Source: Ephydatia muelleri
Lineage: Eukaryota; Porifera; Demospongiae; Spongillida; Spongillidae
Assembly (NCBI GenBank): GCA_013339895.1
Contig: JABACO010000015.1
Location: forward strand, 2,050,326 to 2,114,325
Direction of reading: 5' to 3'
Length of the DNA: 64,000 bases
Part shown: one piece after another, positions 35,646-48,065 of the stretch
Layout: every line of letters starts with the position of its first letter
Numbering within the stretch: position 1 is the first letter of the stretch
Position numbers and translations under genes: made by a program
Notes under the pieces: model-generated
The model's input: the letters and a program-made list of their open reading frames with translations, nothing else
Told to the model about the DNA's origin: nothing
The model's database searches: none

Positions 35646-36389
35646 CGTGCGTGCACGTGTGTGTGAGTGTGTGTGTATTAAACTGCGTGTGGTAAAAATC
35701 CACTCTACTATTCAAAGGTCTTGACCATTTCTCTATGCGATTCCCTATTTTGACCCCACTCTACCCATCCATTATTGCCATGCACTAGATGAGTGTTGTG
35801 TCTTGTGTGTGTGTATCTATGTGAGTGTGCATGTGTGTGTGTGTCTGTGTGTGTCTGTGTGTGTCTGTGTGCATCTTTGTGAGTGTGCCTGCGTGTGTCA
35901 GTGTGTGTCTGTATGTGTGTGTGTCTGTGTGTGTGTGTCTGTGTGTATCTGTGTGAGTGTGTCCGTGCATGCGTTTGTGTGTGTGATGTGTGTTATGCTA
36001 TAGTACCCTGTGCATGTGTGCATTAACCTGTGTGTGGTAAAAATCCATGTGTCTGTGCAAGTGTTTCTGTGTGTGTCTATGTTTGTGTGTCTGTGTGAGT
36101 GTGTTTGTGTGTGTTATGTGTGTTAACCTGTGGTACCCTGTGCATGTGTGCATTAGCTTGTGTGTGGTACAAATCCATGTGCCTTCGCATGTGTGTCTGC
36201 GTGAGTGCATTTGTGTGTGTTATGTGTGTTACCCTATGGTACCCTGTGCATTAACCTGTGTGTGGTAAAAATCCATGTGTCTGCGATGTGTTTGTGTGTG
36301 TGTGTCTGTGTATGTCTGTGTGTGTTTGTGTGACTCTGTGTGTCTGTGGGTCAGTTTGTGTGTGTGTGTCTGTGGATGTCTGTGTGTGA
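35574..36389. repeat. (TG)n microsatellite and TG-rich minisatellite
   Basis: A pure (TG)n tract (35574-35664) leads into TG-rich sequence. In it a phrase CTGTGTGTGGTAAAAATCCA recurs at about 35683, 36028, 36157 and 36254, giving an irregular satellite of roughly 100-130-bp units. It ends exactly where the LANCL duplication begins (36390). Confidence 0.85.
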
Positions 36390-36738
36390 GCATCATTCAG
36401 TACACTAAAATATTGGCCAACCAATGGGAATGGCATTACATGGCAATAATCTAATCGTAAAAGTGAAGTGATATTACAGATGTACATGTAGTACCCTAAC
36501 TTATGAGCTGCTGTCAAATTGCAAGGTCCAATACATTGACGATTAGGTGATTGACATCATGCCACATTGCAGTGCCAATATTCATTGATTGGTCGATATT
36601 CTGGCGTACAGACACCAGATGCACACCAGCCTTATGTGATCAGGGACTGGGAACTAGTCTAGAGAGAATGAGCTGTGGCAGTGCACGTACAAGTGTATTG
36701 GTAGCCAAGAGGAGTGGCCCTTTTGTTATGCCATGCAG

Positions 36739-39584
36739 GTGGCCAACTTTGTGCTGGATGTTGGTGAGGCAGGGAAGGAGCCAGACATCCTGTCTCCACT
36801 GATGTACACCTGGCATGGGAAGCATTACCTGGGAGCAGCGCATGGACTGGCTGGAATCATGACTGTGCTTCTGCAGGTACACAGAGGGTGTACGTTACGT
36901 GTACAGTGTGCTATTCTTTGTTCAAATTATTAGAAATGGTAGTACTTTATTGGATGCATTTTTGTGGTGTATGCTAGAATGCATGGTTATTGCTAATTGT
37001 TAATCGCTTCATTGTAGATCCACCATTACATCACTGTAATCAGGTGTTATGTAATAATTGTCAATATATGGGACAGTTCACGAGAAAATTGCACCACTCA
37101 TATATTATAAAAATGTTATAAAAATGCATCACGTTTGCATCGCTATAACTTCCCAACGATTAACGCTATCGACATCCTATTTTCACCACTTCATACTACA
37201 CCATTTCTCTACAGTAAAATGCATTTTGGAGTCTTGGACTATATCCGTGCCGACGTTCCTACGTGCGATACCCCCTGGGGTTCAAAACTACCATATCTTC
37301 GTGTAGGAGTAATCAAATCGCTTCAAATTCGGTTTGTAGGTGGAGAGGTCCTATATCTATCTATTTGTTCTGTTCGTTAATTTTTATGCAATCCGTTACG
37401 GAGATACAGTTGAACAAACTACGTGCACATTTTCGCGCTCGTTTCGCGCCAATGATTTGGGCAACCGCTCAATGTATGGGGAGGCGGGGATTATTACATT
37501 GGCGCGAATCAAGCGGGAAAACGTGCACGTAGTTTATTCAACTGTATCTCCGTAACAGATGGCATAAAAATTAACGAACAGAACAAATCGATAGGTATAG
37601 GACCTCTCTACCTACATACCGAATTTGAAGCGATTTGACCGCTCCTACACGAAGATATGGTAGTTTTGAACCCCAGGGGGTATCGCACGTAGGAACGTCG
37701 GCACGGATATAGTCCAAGACTCCAAAATGCATTTTACTGTAGAGAAATGGTGTAGTATGAAGTGGTGAAAATAGGATGTCGATAGCGTTAATCGTTGGGA
37801 AGTTATAGCGATGCAAACGTGATGCATTTTTATAACATTTTTATAATATATGAGTGGTGCAATTTTCTCGTGAACTGTCCCATATGGTACAATTCCTTTG
37901 CACTGCTCTGAGCCTCTCAGGCTCAATCCTTCCTGCGCTGGGCTTGGAAAGGACTCCATCAATTACACAATATCTTTCGCGTCTTTTGTGTCCATGTCAG
38001 TGTCTTATTTTAATGTCATATAAGGATGTGTACCGATAGCTGTCACTGAAAATCATCAGTTTCAAGTTTGTGATTAAATGTCAAACATAGATTAAGGTTC
38101 ATGAATGAGTTTCATTGAACCCTGGCAAAATAGCAAATTAAATAAACAATGGTGATAGTGAATACTTGTGAACAGTGATGTGGCTTGTAAGGTGTAAACG
38201 TAGTATTTAAACTGTGTGTTGCACATTTACTGTATTTCATTTCCAAGGTGTACGGCCTTGTCCCCAGTCTGCAGCCTCGCATATCTGCCCTGGTCAAACC
38301 CTGTGTGGACTACCTTCTGTCTCTGAAGATGCCCTCGGGGAACTTCCCCAGCTCCCTAGAGTCTGCTGGAACTGACAAGCTGGTGCACTGGTGTCATGGA
38401 GCAGCTGGAGTGGTCCACATGTTCGCACATGCCTATAGGGTACTGAAGGGTTATCCAGGGTTAAGCTATTTGTTCGTTTTGTTTATATGCAAAACAGTTG
38501 AAGATGTAAACAATAAATTTTTAAAAAGATAAATAATTTGTTAAACAATTCTGTTAGTTAGGTAATAGTAAATGTTACAGAGCATATTTTTTTTGTAGAT
38601 GTGTTAAATGAGTTCAGGTGTGCATTAAATGGAGAATAAATTAGAAAATGCATGGAACCTTTGCATATGTGTGTGTTACGTGAAAATATTTCTTCACATC
38701 ATATTGCATTCATGAAGATTATGCTGTTGTGTTTCACACTTACAACTTTCTGATGTGTAGATTTGTATAATTTGCCTTTTTGATGTGTATATGTCTGTTC
38801 CAGTGATCCGTCGTGATTACCTTGTTTACTACACTGGTACTGAAGGCACATCTATTGCAGGTGTTTGGTGACCGGAAGTACCTAGATGCTGCCGTGGACT
38901 GCAGGGAGGTGGTCTGGGACCAAGGGCTCCTTCGCAAGGGCTACGGCCTGTGCCATGGTGTTGTTGGAAACGCCCACACCTTCCTGCAGCTAGACCACCA
39001 ACCAGAATACTTCAACAGAACTGTGAAGGTGTGTAAGTGTGTCTGGCAGATATGTGAGGGTGTGGAGATCGGAGGAATGCAGCAACAAGAATCGTCTTGT
39101 TCCACACAGTTTGCAGAGTGGTGTCTGTCCAGTTCTGAAAGGAAATGTCGCGTCCCAAATCATCCTTACTTGTTGTTCGAAGGTGAGGTGTGTGATGATT
39201 ATGTCATATTAAACGACCGCTAGACCATTGATATAGTCTAGTTACAAAATCCCGCACATAACCATGAACCCCAATATCATGCAGCTAAACTGCCATGGTC
39301 TGTATAAACCCATTGGTTCCTGTCAAACAGGTTTAGCCGGAACAGCGTTGTTCTACACAGACATGGTCCACCACCCATTGAATGCCTTCTACCCGGCCTT
39401 TGAGCTACCTCCAGTTACATCATGGGCAGCTGGTTCAAAACTGTCACCACCACCCTACACATGCACACACACACACATACACACACACACATACACACAC
39501 ACACACATACACACACATTGTATTGATGTGAACTGCACATTGGCTATGTGTAGCATGAATTCAAGGCTAGTATTCTCTAACTAG
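36739..39584 (+). pseudogene. LANCL: 5'-truncated LANCL copy 2 with lost stop codon
   Basis: Exons equivalent to exons 3-7 of the 15.4-kb gene are present: 36739-36876, 38248-38439, 38861-39028, 39110-39182 and 39331-39584, all in phase. Exons 1-2 are absent; similarity to the first copy starts at 36390 inside former intron 2. HWCHG and GLCHG zinc motifs are kept. Exon 5 has a 9-bp in-frame deletion. The original TGA after VTS reads TGG, so the frame runs about 50 codons further, through a CA microsatellite (Thr-His repeats), to a stop at 39582-39584. An 812-bp foldback insertion lies in the intron before the second exon. Without the N-terminal half of the toroid this copy is unlikely to fold as a LanC enzyme. 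Confidence 0.85.
37070..37881. mobile_element. 812-bp foldback element (GGGACAGTTCACG ends) in LANCL copy 2
   Basis: Two near-perfect inverted arms of about 385 bp surround a loop of about 50 bp near 37470. Ends are GGGACAGTTCACG and CGTGAACTGTCCC. It is flanked by ATAT on both sides (37066-37069 and 37882-37885). The equivalent site in LANCL copy 1 (near 16885-16900) has a single ATAT and no insertion, which proves it is an insertion with a 4-bp target duplication. Paired open frames on the two strands are mirror images from the palindrome, not genes. Confidence 0.92.
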
Positions 39585-40545
39585 GAAGATGGTGCGATCA
39601 AAGCACTTGTTGCATGCTTGTGAGGTATTTGGCCACACTCTGTGACTGACACACAAAAGCTCTCTGTCTCGCGCCTCATCCTCAAAACTGTATGTTTTCT
39701 TTGATGCTGTGGAGGGTTTCAAAAAATTCTCGATGTGTCCCATACATTGAGCAATTTCCTTACAGGGTGTATATTGATAAAGACCCACTCATTTATCTTG
39801 ACAGTTTGATTTTGTTGTATTACAATGAATTAAATACCACATACAACAGCAGAGGGAGTTGGGGGAGGGGAGGGAGGAGGAGATTGAGCAGCCATACAAA
39901 GCAATTGAATCATAGTTTAAAAGTCTATCTTCCACTGTACTTGGTTGGAAGAGCTCCTGTCACTAGCTGTTGCTTGCCCTCCGATGTGTTCCCTCTTTCA
40001 ATGGAATGCTTGTTACCAGACACAGACCTGCTGCTTAAGTGTGAGGGTACCAATTCCGACCTGTCCTCTTGTCTGTGTACAGGAGAAATGCATAAGTAGC
40101 CAGTCATCATCTATTTTTAAACGTGCAGCTAGTATATGCCTTCAAATTAAAAAGCTTTAACATTCTCTGACAAATATGAATGCAATGGATAAAGTAACAT
40201 GTCACTAATGAGCTCCACCGCTGAGAACACATACTTCGTAGCTGCCATGGGCCTTATGTAACATGCCACCGCTGGAAACACATTCTGCAATGTTGCCATG
40301 GGACTGTTTTGGCTCTCTTGTGTCCTGTGTTTGATAAGAAAAACTCCATTAGGTGCTGAGTTGGCATAATGGAAGCAAGGATGTAACATATTTTCCTGAA
40401 ATGACATGTTGGTTTTCAGTTTGTATAAGAAAGAATCATATAAATGTCAACACATATCAATAATACAATACCTGAGTTCATGTGAAGTAACACATAGCGC
40501 TCCCTTTGCATCTATAAATTCTATTTAATGCCTCATCCTTTCATC
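39440..40545. other. 3' flank of LANCL copy 2
   Basis: This holds a CA tract (39467-39517), sequence shared with 18640-19060 and 41530-41960, and a shrunken version of the 48-bp minisatellite (about 40215-40300). No gene is seen outside the read-through end of copy 2. Confidence 0.7.
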
Positions 40546-40695
40546 TTTTTATCAGACTTTCTCTTTTCTGTGCTTCACACTTACAACTTTCTGATGTGTA
40601 GAGTTGTATGCCTTCTTAATGTGCATACGTCTGTTCCAGTGATCTGTTGTGATTACCTTGTAGCCAATATGGTACTGACGGCACATCTATTGCAG

Positions 40696-41263
40696 GTGCT
40701 TGGTGACCGGAAGTACCTAGATGCTGCCGTGGACTGCGAGGAGGTGGTCTGGGACCAAGGGCTCCTTCGCAAGGGCTACGGCCTGTGCCATGGTGTTGTG
40801 GGAAATGCCCACACCTTCCTGCAGCTATTTAGGCTGACCACCAGGCCAGAATACTTCAACAGAGCTGTGAAGGTGTGTAAGTGTGTCTGGCAGATGTGTG
40901 AGGGTGTGGAGATCGGAGGAATGCAGCAACAAGAATCGTTTTGTTCCACACAGTTTGCAGAGTGGTGTCTGTCCAGTTCTGAAAGGAAATGTCGCGTCCC
41001 AGATCATCCTTACTCTTTGTTTGAAGGTGAGGTGTGTGACAATTATGTCATGTTACATGACCGCTAGTCCAGTTACAAAATCCTGCGCATAACCATGAGC
41101 CCCAATAGCATGCAGCTAAACTGCACTGGTCTCCTGCCTCCTGTACAAACCCATTGGTTCCTGTCAAACAGGTTTAGCTAGAACAGCATTCTACACAGGC
41201 ATGGTCCACAACCAATTGGATGCCTTCTACCTGGCCTTTGAGCTACCTCCAGTTACATCATGA
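40696..41263 (+). pseudogene. LANCL: 5'-truncated LANCL copy 3 (last three exons only)
   Basis: Exons matching exons 5-7 are 40696-40872, 40954-41026 and 41172-41263. The frame is open and ends at TGA 41261-41263, the ancestral position. GLCHG is kept, but HWCHG (exon 4) is absent, so a zinc ligand is missing. Exon 7 has a 3-bp deletion relative to copy 1 (TAFYTG for TTLFYID). Exons 5 and 6 are closer to copy 1 than copy 2 is in length (177 and 73 bp). It forms a tandem pair with copy 2. Confidence 0.88.
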
Positions 41264-41311
41264 ACAACTGGTCCACTGGGATTAAAACTGTCACCACCAC
41301 CACCCTATACA

Positions 41312-41367
41312 TGCACACACACCCACACACACACACACACGCACACACACACACACACGCACACACG
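41312..41367. repeat. (CA)n microsatellite
   Basis: CA repeats with CG interruptions occupy the position equivalent to the CA tract in copy 2 (39467 on). Confidence 0.9.
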
Positions 41368-42096
41368 TTGTATTGATGTGAACTGCACATTGGCTATGTA
41401 GCATGAATTCAAATCATAGTGTTCTCTAACTAGAAAGATGGTGTGATCAAAGCACTTTTGTATGCTTGGGACGTTTTTGGCCACACTCTGTGACTGTTGT
41501 GTCCACCTTGCACACAAGCACACACACACAAAAGCTCTGTGTCTCACGCCTCATCCTCAAAACTGTATGTGTTCGTGCTGTGGAGGGTTTTGCAAAATTC
41601 CTCAATTTGTCCATACACTCAGCAATTTCCTGATAGGGTGTATATTGATAAAAACCTACTCATTTATCTTGACAGTTTGATTTTGTTGAATAAATACCAC
41701 ATACATCAGTAGCAGGAGAGGTGAGGGGGAGATTGAGCAGCCATACAAAGCAATTGAATTGTAGTTTAAAAGTCATTTTTCCACTGTACTTGGTAGAAGA
41801 GCTCCTGTCACAAGCTGTTGTCTGCCCTCCGATGTGTTCCCTCTTTCAATGGAATGCCTGTTACCAGACACAGACCTGCTGCTTAAGTGTGAGGGTACCA
41901 ATTCCGACCTGTCCTCTTGTCTGTGTACAGGAGAAATGCATAAGTAGCCAATCATCATCTATATTTAAACGTGCAGCTAGTATATGCCTTCAAATTAAAA
42001 AGCTTTAACATTCTCTGACAAATATGAACTGGCAGGTATGCAATGGATAAACTAACATGTCACTAATGAGCTCACCTTGTGTGATGTGCCACCATC

Positions 42097-42450
42097 GCTG
42101 GGAACACATACTGTGCTGCCATGGGCCCTGTGCAAGGTACCACCGCTGGAAACACATACTGTGCTGCCATGGGCCCTGTACAAGGTACCACCACTGGGAA
42201 TGCATACTGTGCTGCCATGGGTCCTGTGCAAGGTACCACCGCTGGAAACACGTACTGTGCTTCCATGGGCCCTGTGCAAGGTACCACCGCTGGAAACACA
42301 TACTGTGCTGCCATGGGCCCTGTGCAAGGTACCACCGCTGGGAACACATACTGTGCTGCCATGGGCCCTGTACAAGGTACCACCGCTGGGAACACATACT
42401 GTGCTGCCATGGGTCCTGTGCAAGGTACCACCGCTGGAAATGCATACTGC
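42097..42450. repeat. 48-bp minisatellite, about 7-8 copies (second array)
   Basis: It has the same unit as 19258-19560 and the same flanks on both sides (TCACTAATGAGCTCACC before, TTGTAACACACGGAG after). It was therefore duplicated together with the LANCL 3' region and then changed in copy number. Confidence 0.95.
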
Positions 42451-42719
42451 GATGCCTCTTGTAACACACGGAGTGGTGTTGCCATGAGACTGTATTGGCT
42501 CTCTTGTGTCTCCATTAGCTGATGAGTTGGCATAATGGAAGCAAGGATGTAATTTATATAGTCTTTATTTTCCTGAAAGGAGATGTTGGTTTTCAGTTTG
42601 TATAAGGAAAAAAAAAGAACAACATGCATTTGTAAACATATATAATACAATACCTGAGTTCAGGTGAAGTAACGCATAACACTCTCTTTTGTATCCGTAC
42701 ATTCTATTTAATGCCTCAT

Positions 42720-44424
42720 CCTCTTTTCTTTTTATCAGACTTTCTCTGTCACACCTCTCCCTTTCACACCTCTCACACACTCCATCTGCCTTTGTTTCAT
42801 CCCTATCCCTCTCTTTCTACTCTCGTATTCTGTCTCCGTAACTTCCTCCCGCAACATACTCACCACAACGCCAACTCGCTACGTCCCGCCTGCTTTGAGG
42901 TTTTTGCCATCGTATTTGTTTACGGGTACGGTTACCAAATCCACCCCTCATCAATCGCCACCGAAACAACAAACCAACGTACCTGGTGCGCACAAGGAAT
43001 ATTTATTCATCACGTGATGTGTAGCTATTTAAAAACAACAATGAAACAATAGTCAATTGACATACATGTACCAAGTGGTTTTAGTGGAACCTTGATTACC
43101 AAAGTATTGCTTAAATGATAACAACTTGTATGTTGCATCCATCCTTGAGATTAGCTTGTTATGTCCACCAATGCATGCATGTTGTGTCCATCCCATACCA
43201 GGACACTTTTGTATGGTGCCAAAGATGCCCTGTGACTTGGCTTTTCATTTCAAAACTTTCCTATACCCCCCCCCCTCCCTCCCCTTCCACCCTTCTCAAA
43301 ATGAGAAAGAGATGCTTTACCTTCTCTTGTTCTGTCCACTATTGCAATGTGGAGGCCATTTGCATATTAAGATCTTCCTCACCAGTCATTCTTCCCAACA
43401 TGAACACATTGGTAGTCTCAACATGTTGGCCAATGCTTGGCTGTCCAGTGTTTGGTTAACTGCACCTCTGGAGCATACAGACCCGACCATCACAGTGGCT
43501 GCATATAGAGGAGGATAATTGGGGGTATCAATGCGTCTTTGACAACAAAATAGCTGAAACGAAGTGCACCGTATGTAACAACTTTACTGCACCTCATATA
43601 GCATGATGATGTATTTATCACTACTTTGCAGTGCACAAATCTTACTAGCACCAATCAGAAGACGTGATCCATTGCCTTATGTTCGGCCCCTTTAAATACA
43701 GTTTACAAACTCCAACTTTCACATTACAGATCTATGTAAGATACCCAACCTCATAGGTCCTCTGTCAGAAACCATTTGAGACGCACTAAAGCAGCTTACT
43801 GTACTCACCCACAAAACTATTAGAGCCCTAAGCAGACCCAGCAAGTGTTTTTAAATATACAGATATATAGTGTATTGCAGACCCATGGCTAGCCATGTCA
43901 TGTCAAGACACATAGATCTACCCGTGTTTTGCTATGAAATCATTATATAGAGCCTTGTATGCAACTGGTACCCTATTGTACCTTGGCTAATCTTTTCATG
44001 CACAAACTCAAGCTGCAGTACTGGACACAATTTGCTTAGATGACATTGGGCCCAACACAACAATGATTTATTCTGCCAACTTTTTTGACCCCAATCATGT
44101 GCTCTACCTCTCACACCCTCAACCCGAGATCCCTTCCACCCTTCCAGACTGCAATACAAAGTGTTCACAACACCCACCACCACTGGCACCATCTATACAG
44201 AAGTCCGAAGGATCACAATAAACTGTATCAATTTTCAATGCAGCCATGATCACATTGCACATGTTAATAGGATGGCTATTAAAGAGGGCCTCGTTCTCGT
44301 CCCCAGACTGCCATGTACTAACGACATTCCACGTATGTGACCATAGATATGTAACGATGCCACAGTTGGCGTTCTACTATCATAACATTGCCAAATGGGC
44401 AATATGAGCACATAACCCGTTATT
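42720..44424. other. Intergenic; no recognised gene
   Basis: 42720-42745 repeats the phrase found at 40540-40565 (TTTTTATCAGACTTTCTCT), marking the tandem-duplication junction. The rest has short unrelated open frames and a pyrimidine-rich tract at 43263-43300. Nothing can be named. Confidence 0.5.
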
Positions 44425-44892
44425 AGGGAATGGCCCACATTGACAAACCCACATTGTGGTCAATGAATATACAATCGCTTGTGCTGACTCGCCCCAATGT
44501 CCAGTTTGTGGTTGCTAGTAAAGAAACGAATGAAGAATGAAACGCCATACCTGTATCATTAGCGTTCCATTCCCACGCAGTTCTCTCCTCATACTAGGAT
44601 CCACTCCTCTAAAAGGCTACCCTATGTAGCCTTCTGATCGGTAGCACAGTGTACACTGTGCTACCGAGTGTAGACAGGTTGATTCTAAATCGGACGCCTG
44701 ATTGGCGCTGATCAAATAGCATCCCTTCGCACTGATATTAAAAAATATTATTTTAAAGAGAGAAACGAGGATCAATCTCGTCACCATTCCCCAATCTCTA
44801 ATTCACTTTCCACACTCATATAACTAGTGCCCAGCTCACCTCCTCACCAGGCCTTTCAGCTTCTTGGGCCACGCATCGGTTCATTTTAGCAA
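44425..44892. repeat. Direct repeat A (first copy)
   Basis: It shares, in the same order with 45211-45675, GGGAATGGCC, ACATTGTGGTC, AAGAATGAA, CCCACGCAGTTCTCTCCTCA, CTCTAAAAGGCTACC, GTAGCCTTCTGATCGGT and CAGCTTCTTGGGCC. The copies are diverged, with several indels. The origin is unknown. Confidence 0.8.
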
Positions 44893-45072
44893 ATGCACTT
44901 TACTTTCAAATGCACAGGCACTAATTGTAACTATTAAAACTGGTTCATACCAATTTAGGTTCAGTTACGCCCTCGCATGGGGGTTGGCCGACTCCATCAG
45001 ACAACAGAGGTTTCAATGTTATTCATATCCATTTGGAGCCGAGACCATAAACAAACAGCTCATACCGTAATG

Positions 45073-45205
45073 TGGGACAGTTTCCGAGAAAATTGCATCA
45101 CGGATAATGCATGGGATCGTTTCCGCGGAAAGGCAAAACTGTTATAAAAATGCCTTACGTTTAATTAGCTATAACTTCCGAACGGTAAACTCTATCGACT
45201 TCGAG
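45073..45205. mobile_element. Decayed GGGACAG/GGGATCG-type foldback element end
   Basis: GGGACAGTTTCCGAGAAAAT is followed 30 bp later by GGGATCGTTTCCGCGGAAA and by TTATAAAAATGCCTTACGTT, AGCTATAACTTCCGAACG and CTATCGACTTC, which match the arms of the 32.3- and 37.1-kb elements. No opposite arm is seen, so it is a truncated copy. Confidence 0.65.
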
Positions 45206-45210
45206 CACAT

Positions 45211-45675
45211 AGGGAATGGCCTTCAAATGGCGTCCCCTCACTAGCAATGGTAAACCCAACATTGTGGTCGAATGAATATACGGATCGCCCTAGTGCGATC
45301 CGGTTTGTGGTTGCTAGTGAAGAAACGCCTTAAGAATGAAGAATGAATCGCCATATGTCACCAAACCCATCCACGTTCCATTCCCACGCAGTTCTCTCCT
45401 CATACTAAGATCCACTCCTCTAAAAGGCTACCGTATGTAGCCTTCTGATCGGTGGCCCAGTTTATGAATCGGACGCCCGATTGGCGCTGACAATAAACGC
45501 TAGCCGCGCTCTGCGCTACACGATATTAATTTTATCTCATCATCCTTCCCCAATCTCTCATCACCCTTCCCCAATCCCTTATTAATTTTCCACACTTATT
45601 ACTAACTGGTGCCCAACTCACCTCCTCACTAGCCTTTTCAGCTTCTTGGGCCTCGCGTCGGTTCATTTTAGCGGC
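45211..45675. repeat. Direct repeat A (second copy)
   Basis: Counterpart of 44425-44892, separated by the decayed foldback element and a segment (44953-45065) that recurs at 47950-48062. Confidence 0.8.
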
Positions 45676-46238
45676 CAATTACGCTGCATAAGATAATATC
45701 TATGCTAATATTAATCAGCATTTCTCCCCAAACCATATCAGTTTCTCTGCGCAATGCAATTTATTCACTGTCAGAATCACGTTCCTATATCGTATCAGTG
45801 ATGCACTAGTAGCTAATAATCTTCAGATAAGAAAGCTTCTTGTCCTAACAACATAGATTCTGTTATCTTGCAGATTTCATTGGTCGAAGAATAACTTGAA
45901 GCATGCATGTTGGTTTTTACAGCAAGATGACCTCTTGCGCATTCAGTTGCACAACTGTATATAGTTTGGTCACGCAAACCACTCCTCCTTGCAACTTTGG
46001 TCTCTCATCGTTTGTCTCATTTTGATGATGCTGTGAGACAGTGCTTGGCAGTAGATACACAAGATGTTGCATGATGTCAGGCCCAGCTTAGTCTGAGCTT
46101 TGATGGTTTGAATATCTGCTCCACCCTGCGGATGAGAGAGAGGAATGCCAGCAGCATTTTGACGTCACTGTTCCGTGATTACTGACGGGAGTAGCAGCTC
46201 TGGCAGCAGAATCCAGGAGGTGCCAAGAGTAGGGTTTG

Positions 46239-46412
<174 letters not shown>

Positions 46413-46856
46413 CCTATTGCTGTGGAGACCTATGGCAACTAGTGTAGAGAAGCTCAGTACATCTTTTCACGTTTGGCATCTGGTTCGTCCAACCTAGTTG
46501 AAAGATAATTTGGACCTCTATGGGTATTTACACCTGACCCTGATGCATGAAATTACAAGAGCCATCTTGGGCTGGAGCTTTCTAGTCAATAGTACCATTT
46601 GCTGAAGTATGGTTTATTGTGCCTTGTATTTGTATTTAGAGGAAAGAGGTCATGCATCTTGCTGTGAACATCAACAGCTTTCTTAAAACTCCATACTGTA
46701 TTTTTGTAGAACTTTTGTATATGCCATATTGATCCACTACTGTGTTGAGCTGGGAGGATGTTTGATAAATTCACCATCACCTTCTCCCAACACAGGTACA
46801 TAATCACCTCTACCTACACAAGCACACCATCACCTCTTTCTATACAAGGCACACCA

Positions 46857-47054
46857 TCAACATCTTTTTGCATTGATTGGCAACTTTAATCAAAACATTC
46901 CATCTGGTGAGGCTATCACTATCAGTCATCCTTTCTGGTAGAGAGCAGCTTTTTGATTCAGAGGAGTGAATCAAAAAGCATACTCTCTACCAGAGATAGT
47001 GATAGCCTCACCAGTTTTGATTAAAGTTGCTAATCAATGCAAAAAGATGTTGAT
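46857..47054. mobile_element. 198-bp inverted repeat
   Basis: The left arm (ATCAACATCTTTTTGCATTG...) pairs with the right arm ending CAATGCAAAAAGATGTTGAT. The arms also share GGTGAGGCTATCACTAT and a CTGGTAGAGAG segment, with a short loop near 46965. A single-arm relative lies near 51305-51360. It is probably a non-autonomous foldback element. Confidence 0.75.
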
Positions 47055-47350
47055 TGTGATTGTGCTGAGACACACAAATGCTCTCTGTCTCCCGTCTCAT
47101 CCTCAACTTGTAACTGTATGTGTTCTTTGGTGCTGTGGATGGTTTCAAAAATGAGCTGATTGCCCATATATTCAACAATTACCAAATCATAATTGTGGGC
47201 AAGGAATTTAATACCACGTGCACCAGCAGCATGAGCGGTAAGGGGCAAGGTTACTTCCCATTTCTGGGTGACGTGTAGTTTAGATGAAACGCAATGGACT
47301 GCGCTCTTCCTCCAAGTACAGTGGAAGCCCTCCCCTCGGAGAGGAGGTGT

Positions 47351-47372
47351 GGGGGGGGGGGGGGGGGGGGGG
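47351..47372. repeat. Poly-G tract (22)
   Basis: Homopolymer in a gene-free region; a second poly-G of 23 lies at 48395-48417. Confidence 0.95.
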
Positions 47373-47949
47373 AAGGAGGTGAGAAGAGATATTGAGATAT
47401 TGAGATTGAGCAGCCACACAGCACTCAAGTAAGACAATAATGAATAATCCGTGTCCAATTAAGTTCACTCCCACCTGTGCCTACCCACCCAACTTTCGCA
47501 TGTTTGCACGACCACAGAGTCATAACGTACTACTGTTAATGAACAAGAAGCATTTTGTTGAGGTCAGCTATACGAAAGCCAAGCATGCACAACAGGAAAA
47601 CATATTTGTGGTCTCGTGCCCCTCAAATCTATCAACGTTCCCACGCGGCTCTCTCCTCAGACCAGCATTCGTGCCTACTTTCTCATTCTCCGCTTAAGCG
47701 TGGTGGAATGGTACATGCTGATGGATCATATACCAGATATTTTATTTCTGCAGAATATACTAAATGGACCTACGCTTCTCTTCACTCTGATTTCAGTGTT
47801 GTGCCAAGCCATAGTATTAACGATATAAAAGAGAAATGCACAGATCATCGGATCAAGCAATTGCATTTTAGTTACTCTCAAATGACCAAATTAGGCGCAG
47901 TTTACCCGAGCTCTATTTTAACTGGCTCATCTTCATTGCCCATCTCAAT

Positions 47950-48065
47950 TTAGGGTTTAGTTACGCCCTCGCGTGGGCGTGGGCCGACTCCACTACTAGT
48001 CCTCCAGACAACACAGTTTTATTCATATCCGTTTGGAGCCGAGACCATAAACAAACAGCTGGTAT
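47950..48065. repeat. Dispersed repeat matching 44953-45065
   Basis: Both contain GTTACGCCCTCGC, GGCCGACTCCA, CAGACAACA, TTATTCATATCC and TTTGGAGCCGAGACCATAAA in the same order. The function is unknown. Confidence 0.8.

Noticed and set aside
37058-37962. Mirror-image open frames on plus and minus strands
   Set aside because: They are the two arms of one palindrome, not genes.
43932-44192. Minus-strand frame at 43.9-44.2 kb as a retrotransposon remnant
   Set aside because: Suggestive Cys and Trp pattern only; no diagnostic motif.
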